Assembly: GCA_937906355.1 (NCBI GenBank)
Contig: CALCWF010000017.1
Location: 1 to 5,723, forward strand
DNA from: an uncultured Rickettsiales bacterium
GTDB taxonomy: Bacteria > Pseudomonadota > Alphaproteobacteria > Rickettsiales > Deianiraeaceae
DNA length: 5,723 nucleotides
Direction: 5' to 3'
Translations under genes and position numbers: made by a program
In this document: in pieces, positions 1 through 4,740 of the stretch
How positions within the stretch are numbered: position 1 is the stretch's first letter
Layout of the letters: each line of letters begins with the position of its first letter
The notes under the pieces: model-generated
Databases searched by the model: none
Seen by the model: only the letters and a program-made list of their open reading frames with translations
What the model was told of the DNA's origin: nothing

Positions 1-937
1 TCAGATATTTTTTATCCGGAGCTACCCCACTTTGCAACTCTGTTGCGGCCATAATTAGTTTAAATACCGATCCTAGCTCATAAACGCCATAGCTATATCT
101 GTTAAACAGATCGTTCGATTGACATGAGCCGTAATTATTGTAATCACAGCTCGGTAGACTTACGGAGGCGACAACTTCACCAGTATTAATATTCATTATG
201 ATTCCAACGGCTCCCCTTGCTTGCATATCCGCCAATCGCTTGTTAAGAGCATCGTATAGAATGTTCTGGGCTGTTATATCTATTGCTAGCCGAAGTGCTC
301 CGTTTTCATGAACTCTTAGATACGAATTCATACTTTTTTCAATTCCAGATACGCATTTTTCCTGTGTTGGACAGTATCCCGTTATACTGTTCGCTGAAAT
401 GTTTGTGTAAAATCTTTTTTCAGAACTTTCAAAAACCATTCCGTTTATGTCTTTATTTATTAGTTTTTGTTTTTGCTCGGTCGTTATCTCGTTCTTTACA
501 AGAACAATTCTGTCGGAATTCTTACGTTTCGCTAGTTTTTCGAGTAAAGCTTGTTTATTTGTTATCGCCCCCGGAATGACGCTGTTAATTTTATCTATGT
601 CTTCGTCTGGTGCTACCATTTTTGAAGCCTGCAAATATAGATTATGTACTTCTATATTACTTGCCAGTATATTTCCGTTACGATCGATTATTTCCGATCG
701 CTTAAAAGGTTTCATTCTTTTACGAGAGTAGTGTTTGTGTTTATATATATCCGACGATGCAATAAACAAGATACGAATAACCAAGATGCACATTATACAA
801 AATAAGAAGACAACTATCGCTCTAGATCTATTGATTATAAAGTAACCTTCCTCGTGGTCGTCTCTCGGTATTATCATCGAGCAGTATTTTTGTAGTAATT
901 TCCATAATGTGTCTACCGGACCGGAAGAATTGCTCAT
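1..937 (-). CDS. ftsI: Septal peptidoglycan transpeptidase FtsI (PBP3, class B PBP), N-terminal part; 3' end outside window
   Basis: FtsI crosslinks peptidoglycan at the division septum as part of the divisome with FtsW. The frame is open from the ATG at 937 through the left edge, giving 312 residues without the C-terminus. Reading order is a cytoplasmic tail of about 37 residues, one transmembrane anchor (about 38-60), and the N-terminal class B PBP pedestal with EIIDRNGNILASN at about 82-94 and VSGIEKSMNSYL at about 196-207. The transpeptidase domain then begins. Its first catalytic motif is seen as ELGSVFK, with nucleophile Ser290 and Lys293; the SxN and KTG motifs would lie off the window. 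The usual Pro before GS is Leu, as in some alphaproteobacterial FtsI proteins from memory. The ATG follows the stop of the upstream phosphatase gene by one base and has no Shine-Dalgarno sequence, so translational coupling is likely. PBP2 (MrdA) is a less likely alternative, because the SVFK context and short cytoplasmic tail fit FtsI better. Confidence 0.88.
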   Translation of the reverse strand, partial: MSNSSGPVDTLWKLLQKYCSMIIPRDDHEEGYFIINRSRAIVVFLFCIMCILVIRILFIASSDIYKHKHYSRKRMKPFKRSEIIDRNGNILASNIEVHNLYLQASKMVAPDEDIDKINSVIPGAITNKQALLEKLAKRKNSDRIVLVKNEITTEQKQKLINKDINGMVFESSEKRFYTNISANSITGYCPTQEKCVSGIEKSMNSYLRVHENGALRLAIDITAQNILYDALNKRLADMQARGAVGIIMNINTGEVVASVSLPSCDYNNYGSCQSNDLFNRYSYGVYELGSVFKLIMAATELQSGVAPDKKYL

Positions 938-938
938 A

Positions 939-1838
939 TTATTTCACACAAGAATTGTTTGTAGCAATATTATTTATATCGATTAAGTCGAGAAGAAGGT
1001 TGTTATCCTTAGCGACTATAAAAGAGCCTTGGTCGAAGTTATTATTGGAGTATACGAGCTGATAGTTCGTTTTATATGACGCTTTAATTGCCTCTAAAAT
1101 CGGTAGTGCGGGAAGGATATCCCAATCTTTACAACATTTTGCCGTCAGAAAACCGTCTATCTCGTTGTCAACGAATGAGAGTAGCTTATCCATTGCCGAA
1201 AGTGATGATAGATTGTTTCTGCTAAAATTATAGCCTTTTTGTTTTACTGCTTCAATTAGCTTGTTAATGAAACTTTCATTCTTAGAGCTATGCTTTCCGA
1301 TTGCTAATCGTAGAGTTTTCGTATTTTGCTTGTTTGAAAAATTATTATCTACCGAGCAATTTTTGTTGATTTCGTTGAACTGTTTTGTTCTTGCTAATTT
1401 CACATCTCTACCGCAAGTCCGCTTAAAGGCTTGTTTGCTGTCTCCAAATAGAATTGTTTTTTTAAGCGGATTATGTATAAAACTTAATACCGGTTTTCTA
1501 TCAATGCAAAAGGCGAGATTGATCGTGAAACTCATTCCTTTATCAAAATAGCTCGTTCCGTCAATCGGATCGAGAAGAAAGAAAAACTTATTTTTTGCTA
1601 TTTCCGCATTCTCGTCTTCACCGTTTTCCTCTGATAGAACTTTTATATCACCGAATAGACTCGCTAGCTCGTTTTTGATCATGAAATCGGATGCTATATC
1701 TAGCTCAGTTAAGAGACTACCGTCTTCTTTTTTGAATACTTTATATTCGTGTTTTTTTTGCTCATCTATTAAATAATATCCAGTATGTTCCAGTAAAGAC
1801 ACGATCTCTGTTGTTCTATTTTTTACCATCTCTAGCAT
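939..1838 (-). CDS. Inositol monophosphatase-family phosphatase, CysQ-like (3'(2'),5'-bisphosphate nucleotidase candidate)
   Basis: This is a complete 299-residue Mg-dependent phosphomonoesterase of the IMPase/FBPase fold. Visible metal-site motifs in order are DGSLLTELD (about 39-47, Asp47), LSEENGEDE (about 68-76, Glu70), LLDPIDGTSYF (about 88-98, Asp90 and Asp93) and DWDILPALPILEA (about 238-250, Asp240). The FTINLAFCIDRKPVL stretch after the DPIDGT box and the terminal GSFIVA resemble CysQ more than SuhB. CysQ hydrolyses 3'-phosphoadenosine 5'-phosphate to AMP. An organism without sulfate assimilation could still need it to clear the nucleotide released when holo-ACP synthase uses CoA; that role is inferred. 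The last helix motif has Leu-Pro where many family members have Ala-Ala-Gly, so the exact substrate is uncertain (myo-inositol-1-phosphate and histidinol phosphate are alternatives). Start at 1838 is chosen as the first ATG; an in-frame ATG at 1829 is possible. Neither has a good Shine-Dalgarno. It lies directly upstream of ftsI, one base away. Confidence 0.82.
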   Translation of the reverse strand: MLEMVKNRTTEIVSLLEHTGYYLIDEQKKHEYKVFKKEDGSLLTELDIASDFMIKNELASLFGDIKVLSEENGEDENAEIAKNKFFFLLDPIDGTSYFDKGMSFTINLAFCIDRKPVLSFIHNPLKKTILFGDSKQAFKRTCGRDVKLARTKQFNEINKNCSVDNNFSNKQNTKTLRLAIGKHSSKNESFINKLIEAVKQKGYNFSRNNLSSLSAMDKLLSFVDNEIDGFLTAKCCKDWDILPALPILEAIKASYKTNYQLVYSNNNFDQGSFIVAKDNNLLLDLIDINNIATNNSCVK

Positions 1839-1853
1839 ACTTAGCGACAGTAA

Positions 1854-1881
1854 ATAATCTAAATAGAAAAATAAAAGACAA
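1854..1881 (-). promoter_or_regulatory. Candidate promoter of the phosphatase-ftsI operon
   Basis: Reading the minus strand, TTGTCT (1881-1876) and GATTAT (1859-1854) are separated by 16 bp. Each matches the sigma-70 consensus at 4 of 6 positions. Transcription would begin near 1847, about nine bases before the ATG at 1838. The match is weak and AT-rich DNA gives such pairs by chance, so this is only a candidate. Confidence 0.3.
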
Positions 1882-1884
1882 TTG

Positions 1885-1912
1885 CAATTATGAAGTCCAA
1901 GCTTCGTAATTG
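1885..1912. repeat. Inverted repeat (11-bp arms, 6-bp loop) in the divergent intergenic region
   Basis: CAATTATGAAG (1885-1895) and CTTCGTAATTG (1902-1912) pair over 11 bp with a single T/G wobble around a six-base loop. No uninterrupted T-run follows on either strand, although the minus strand is T-rich further downstream. It lies just upstream of the candidate phosphatase promoter. It could be an operator for a dimeric regulator shared by the divergent genes, or a relic terminator. No known operator consensus was recognised. Confidence 0.5.
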
Positions 1913-1969
1913 TGTATTTATAGCATAAACTTCGATTATGTAATCTCGATAATATATAAACATGAAAGT

Positions 1970-2003
1970 AAAAATCGATATCAATGGATGATTGTTGATT
2001 TTT
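1970..2003. repeat. Imperfect AT-rich inverted repeat
   Basis: AAAAATC (1970-1976) and GATTTTT (1997-2003) form the outer 7-bp arms, with CAAT (1982-1985) and ATTG (1991-1994) as an inner 4-bp stem. An asymmetric internal loop separates the two. On either strand the hairpin ends in a T-run, so it could act as a weak bidirectional terminator between the divergent units. The low GC content makes a chance origin quite possible. Confidence 0.3.
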
Positions 2004-2031
2004 ACGATTTGTTATATGTCGTTATGGCGAC

Positions 2032-2054
2032 GTTATCGTTGTGCAGACGATAAC
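2032..2054 (+). promoter_or_regulatory. Perfect 8-bp inverted repeat just upstream of tsaD (possible operator or leader hairpin)
   Basis: GTTATCGT (2032-2039) and ACGATAAC (2047-2054) are exact reverse complements around a seven-base loop. The repeat ends 23 bases before the tsaD ATG and is followed immediately by TATTAT (2055-2060), a 5-of-6 match to a -10 box. If that -10 is real, the repeat occupies the -35/spacer region and would be well placed as a repressor site. If transcription starts further upstream, it would form a hairpin in the tsaD leader. There is no good -35 hexamer at the expected spacing. Confidence 0.45.
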
Positions 2055-2077
2055 TATTATGTGCTACATTATACAAT

Positions 2078-3334
2078 ATGAAGGATTTGATTCTTGGTAT
2101 TGAGACGTCCTGCGATGACACGTGTGCGTGTCTCATGTCGTGGGTCAACGGGCGTATCGAATATAATCGATCGATACATCAAGACGAGATACACGCGAAA
2201 TATGGTGGAATTGTGCCAAATTTAGCTGCTGGCGAACATTTGAAACATATTGAAATAATCAAAAAAGACTTACAGGAACAAGATCTTATGCGTATAGCCG
2301 GCGTCGCCGTAACAACTGGACCTGGGTTGATAGGTAGCTTATTGGTCGGTGTTTCGTTTGCAAAAGGCGTTGCCATGTCGTTAGGTGTACCTCTGATAAG
2401 AGTTAATCATCTAGAGGGTCACGCACTTAGCTGTATGATTGAGAACGATGTTAAGTTCCCATTTTTATTACTACTCGTATCTGGGGGGAATTCACAAATA
2501 GTATTAGCCTCGAAGCTTGGAAAATATAGAATAATAGGGCAGACTCTCGACGACGCTACTGGCGAAGCACTTGATAAAATAGCGAAAAATCTCGGAATAG
2601 AGTATCCAGGAGGTATTAATCTTGAAAAGTGGGCTTCGAAATGGGTATCAAAATGTAAAGTATCAAAATGTAAAAAAATAGATGGTGTCGCTATTCGTAA
2701 TGACGGTGAAGATGTAGCAGGCGAGAAGACGGGAAGGGATAGATACTTTAACAATAGGGACGACAATAGAGGCGATGATTTGTGCAAAGGGTTCGATATA
2801 TTCGACGAGATAAGAAGGAGTAGTAGATTTCACTTTACAAATGGATGTATCAATAAGCGGACATTTAATTTCTCGTTTTCAGGACTAAAAACTCAGGTTT
2901 TATACAAGATCAGAGAGATAGGTGGCGTCGAGTGTATAGATGACGATACTAGGACAGAGATGGCTTTCGTGGCACAGGAGACGGTTTTTGAGACGTTGGC
3001 AAAAAAAATAAAACAAGTCATAAATAACGACGGCGAGACGAATGAATTAATAAAAAGTGGACAGCTTGTAAATTTGGTCGTCTGTGGTGGCGTTAGTGCG
3101 AACAAGAGGTTGATGCAGATAATGCAAAAATTATCAATAGCAAATAATTTACGTCTAATAGCTCCATCGTTGGAGTACACGACGGATAACGCGGCGATGA
3201 TAGCGAAAGTTGGCTGTATTCGATGGAGAGAATGGAAGGATAACAAAAGAGACCTTGGTTATAGTAGTATAGATCTGTCTTTTTCTCCTATGGATAAGTG
3301 GGGATTGGAAAAGATTGATAGTATATGGAAGTAG
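2078..3334 (+). CDS. tsaD: tRNA N6-adenosine threonylcarbamoyltransferase TsaD, with a large internal insertion
   Basis: TsaD transfers the threonylcarbamoyl group from threonylcarbamoyl-AMP to A37 of ANN-decoding tRNAs, acting in the cytoplasm with TsaB and TsaE. Visible family motifs are GIETSCDDT (7-15), NHLEGHALS (110-118, metal-binding His111 and His115), VSGGNSQIV (134-142), LDDATGEALDKIAKNLG (157-173), YPGG (176-179), FSFSGLKT (265-272), VCGGVSANKRL (335-345) and TTDNAAMIA (368-376, metal-binding Asp370). The start is firm because family members begin about six residues before GIETSCD. No Shine-Dalgarno precedes it. At 418 residues it is longer than the usual 335-345. From remembered E. 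coli TsaD, YPGG to FSFSGLKT should span about 28 residues; here it is about 85, so some 57 residues are inserted at roughly 190-248. The insert is charged, hydrophilic and carries two tandem duplications. SGGH of bacterial TsaD is SGGN, and the FPRP segment before FSFSGLKT is absent. All core catalytic motifs remain, so the enzyme is probably functional. Confidence 0.95.
   Translation: MKDLILGIETSCDDTCACLMSWVNGRIEYNRSIHQDEIHAKYGGIVPNLAAGEHLKHIEIIKKDLQEQDLMRIAGVAVTTGPGLIGSLLVGVSFAKGVAMSLGVPLIRVNHLEGHALSCMIENDVKFPFLLLLVSGGNSQIVLASKLGKYRIIGQTLDDATGEALDKIAKNLGIEYPGGINLEKWASKWVSKCKVSKCKKIDGVAIRNDGEDVAGEKTGRDRYFNNRDDNRGDDLCKGFDIFDEIRRSSRFHFTNGCINKRTFNFSFSGLKTQVLYKIREIGGVECIDDDTRTEMAFVAQETVFETLAKKIKQVINNDGETNELIKSGQLVNLVVCGGVSANKRLMQIMQKLSIANNLRLIAPSLEYTTDNAAMIAKVGCIRWREWKDNKRDLGYSSIDLSFSPMDKWGLEKIDSIWK
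2645..2674 (+). repeat. Two exact 15-bp tandem copies inside tsaD
   Basis: GTATCAAAATGTAAA occurs at 2645-2659 and again at 2660-2674 without a change. The unit is in frame and encodes VSKCK twice, placing cysteines at residues 193 and 198 of TsaD. The preceding WASKW looks like a more diverged relative of the unit. It sits at the start of the TsaD insertion and indicates recent slippage or unequal duplication. Confidence 0.9.
2751..2774 (+). repeat. Imperfect 12-bp tandem duplication inside tsaD
   Basis: ACAATAGGGACG (2751-2762) is followed directly by ACAATAGAGGCG (2763-2774), matching at 10 of 12 positions. The unit length is a multiple of three, so the reading frame is kept, and the encoded stretch is rich in Asn, Arg, Asp and Gly. 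It lies inside the same TsaD insertion as the 15-bp duplication but is more diverged, which suggests an older event. Confidence 0.65.
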
Positions 3335-3438
3335 GAATTAGGCTTACGTTCCATGTCTTGCTCTATATCTTAATTAGAACTGCTTTAATTATTCTTTTGC
3401 TTATCTTTGCATCTCTTGTTTATCTATTTGCTGATTAG
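3325..3438 (+). CDS. Possible 37-residue single-span membrane peptide overlapping the tsaD stop
   Basis: An ATG at 3325, in the +1 frame relative to tsaD, opens 37 codons ending in TAG at 3436-3438. Its first ten bases overlap the last codons and stop of tsaD, an arrangement typical of translational coupling. The predicted peptide begins MEVGIRLTFH and is then strongly hydrophobic, with Arg18 dividing a short segment (11-17) from a probable membrane helix (about 19-36). It ends in Asp. No family is recognised. The pyrimidine-rich DNA would encode Leu, Ile and Phe by chance in this frame, and a candidate tsaD terminator (3371-3391) lies inside it, so it may not be a gene. Confidence 0.25.
   Translation: MEVGIRLTFHVLLYILIRTALIILLLIFASLVYLFAD
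3371..3400 (+). terminator. Weak candidate intrinsic terminator of tsaD
   Basis: TAATTAGA (3371-3378) and TTTAATTA (3384-3391) can pair over 8 bp with one G-U around the loop ACTGC, and TTCTTTT follows. The stem is almost all A-T, so it would be weak as a terminator. It lies 37 bases after the tsaD stop and within the possible small ORF at 3325-3438. Confidence 0.3.
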
Positions 3439-3440
3439 AT

Positions 3441-3473
3441 GCTTTACATATATATTATTTATATACTTTAAGC
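3441..3473. repeat. Imperfect inverted repeat in the convergent tsaD/perM-like spacer
   Basis: TATATA (3449-3454) and TATATA (3460-3465) pair around a five-base loop, and outer arms GCTT (3441-3444) and AAGC (3470-3473) pair beyond a four-base internal mismatch. Its place between two converging genes would suit a bidirectional transcription end point, but there is no strong T-run and the low complexity favours chance. Confidence 0.3.
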
Positions 3474-3523
3474 TTCTTGATCGCGGGAGTGTTTGTCGTC
3501 ATTCTTTTGTTATATTCGCTTGA

Positions 3524-4609
3524 TTATTCGCTATAATATAGACTATTCTTGTATTTTTTTATCAAAAAGCTGATAATAACATTTGCAATGCCGACAAGTG
3601 GTAGAGCTAATAAGATACCAAAAATACCGAATAACGGAACGGATACCAAGACGCCAAATATGATAGCTAACGGATGTATACCGAGTTTATTTCCTACGAT
3701 CTTCGGTGTAATAAAACCACTATCAACAATTTGCAATGCAAGCATTACTATCAGCACTATGACGGTCTTCTTTATATCGTAGAATTGCGTATAGACTGAA
3801 AATAGCGTTATCGCCGTAGCAAGATAAAAGCCGACGTATGGTACGAACGACGAAAATCCTATTATTAGACCGAGTAAAATGAAATGATTGGCTCCTATTG
3901 GAAGTAATACCAGTGCGTATAAGACGGACAATATTATCGACGCTAAGGCTTGTCCTTCTATGTATTTAAATACACTCTCGTGCATTTCGTTGAATAGATG
4001 TTGAGTTTCTTTTTTGATTTTTGTTGGCAATAACGCATAAAAACGTCTCTTTATTATCGGGATATCTTTTAACATCATAAACATAACGATAGGTGTTAAT
4101 GCTAATAGACACGTAGCACTGAACAAGTTCGAACTGTAACTTAAAATATTTCTAACAACGTGCTTAGCGTATCCGACTACTGTATCTGCGAAATGTTTAG
4201 CGATAGTATTGAATACTTCGTGTATGTTGTATTTATCCAAAAATTTCGATAAATATACAGTCGCACCGTCAATAATGTCTGTCCCTTCGGACACGTTTTG
4301 TGATATATTTGATGCCATAATATTCGTTGAGAATGTGGTTACCCTCGAAAAGGCGAGTTGAAACATCAGACTTACGATGTAAGCTAGAAAGGCACACACG
4401 GATATTGTTATAATGCCTGCTACACAGGTGCGTGACATGTGAAATTTTTTTTCGAAAAAATCGATAACCGAACTGAAAAGTATGGTAGTGAAGAAAGCGA
4501 TATAGAACGGTAATAATACGCCGTGAATTTTGTAGTAAATAAAGAAACTACCAGCTAGAATTAAAGACCAAAATACGTGTTTCTTCGTTAGGAAAAACTT
4601 TTCATCCAT
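3524..4609 (-). CDS. AI-2E family transporter (PerM-like multi-pass membrane protein)
   Basis: This inner-membrane protein belongs to the AI-2E transporter/PerM family, whose members export small molecules or ions; the substrate cannot be deduced. From the ATG at 4609 it has 361 residues, normal for the family. Hydrophobic helices occur at about 13-45, then 60-85, a soluble periplasmic-type region runs from about 90 to 150, and further helices fill 165-352. Family signatures are clear: YIEGQALASIILSVL (about 216-230), GFSSFVPYVGFYLATA (about 251-266), the region around ITPKIVGNKLGIHPL (about 300-314) and the glycine-rich GIFGILLALPLVGI (about 328-341). An in-frame TTG at 4651 would add 14 residues, but the ATG is preferred because a candidate promoter overlaps the TTG and the family needs no extension. 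The gene converges on tsaD and lies downstream of the symporter gene on the same strand. Pump-type chemistry should not be assumed for AI-2 itself, since the name reflects one studied homologue. Confidence 0.88.
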   Translation of the reverse strand: MDEKFFLTKKHVFWSLILAGSFFIYYKIHGVLLPFYIAFFTTILFSSVIDFFEKKFHMSRTCVAGIITISVCAFLAYIVSLMFQLAFSRVTTFSTNIMASNISQNVSEGTDIIDGATVYLSKFLDKYNIHEVFNTIAKHFADTVVGYAKHVVRNILSYSSNLFSATCLLALTPIVMFMMLKDIPIIKRRFYALLPTKIKKETQHLFNEMHESVFKYIEGQALASIILSVLYALVLLPIGANHFILLGLIIGFSSFVPYVGFYLATAITLFSVYTQFYDIKKTVIVLIVMLALQIVDSGFITPKIVGNKLGIHPLAIIFGVLVSVPLFGIFGILLALPLVGIANVIISFLIKKYKNSLYYSE

Positions 4610-4622
4610 AGAGACGCACAAC

Positions 4623-4651
4623 AGTATAATATTAATAAACTTAAAAAACAA
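4623..4651 (-). promoter_or_regulatory. Candidate promoter of the perM-like gene
   Basis: On the minus strand TTGTTT (4651-4646) and TATACT (4628-4623) are separated by 17 bp. The -10 matches consensus at 5 of 6 positions and the -35 at 3 of 6. Transcription would start around 4616, only about six bases before the ATG at 4609, implying a very short leader. This would exclude the upstream TTG at 4651 as a start. Confidence 0.35.
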
Positions 4652-4690
4652 GACAACAGGTAAAGTTTATGCACAAAAATATATGATGTA

Positions 4691-4735
4691 AAATGCAAAA
4701 ACAGCAGGACACAAAGAACAACGAATACCGCTGTT
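4691..4735 (-). terminator. Weak candidate terminator after the symporter gene
   Basis: Reading the minus strand just past the symporter stop, AACAGC (4735-4730) and GCTGTT (4705-4700) can form a 6-bp stem with two further T residues and then GCATTTT behind it. The 24-base loop is long for an intrinsic terminator, so readthrough into the perM-like gene is possible. Confidence 0.25.
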
Positions 4736-4740
4736 ATTTG

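Noticed and set aside
1..3. Possible stop codon of ftsI at the left edge (TGA on the minus strand)
   Set aside because: The triplet is out of frame: the ftsI codons are 4-2 (Leu) and then an incomplete codon, and the catalytic domain has barely begun.
283..731. Two plus-strand ORFs of 98 and 94 codons
   Set aside because: They lie wholly antisense to ftsI, whose protein matches a known family along its length; neither predicted protein shows a recognisable domain.
1261..1551. Plus-strand ORF of 96 codons
   Set aside because: It is antisense to the phosphatase gene, covering its DPIDGT core region, and has no protein-like signature.
2640..2825. Rickettsia-type palindromic element inserted in frame in tsaD
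   Set aside because: Such elements contain long inverted repeats; here only short tandem repeats and a 4-bp TCGA inverted repeat are seen.
2179..3246. Three minus-strand ORFs of 65, 122 and 117 codons
   Set aside because: All are antisense to tsaD, whose conserved motifs run through the same positions; Ser/Pro-rich composition is what reverse reading of this gene would give.
3524..4651. TTG at 4651 as start of the perM-like gene
   Set aside because: It adds 14 residues not needed by the family and overlaps the best promoter candidate; the ATG at 4609 is preferred, though not proven.
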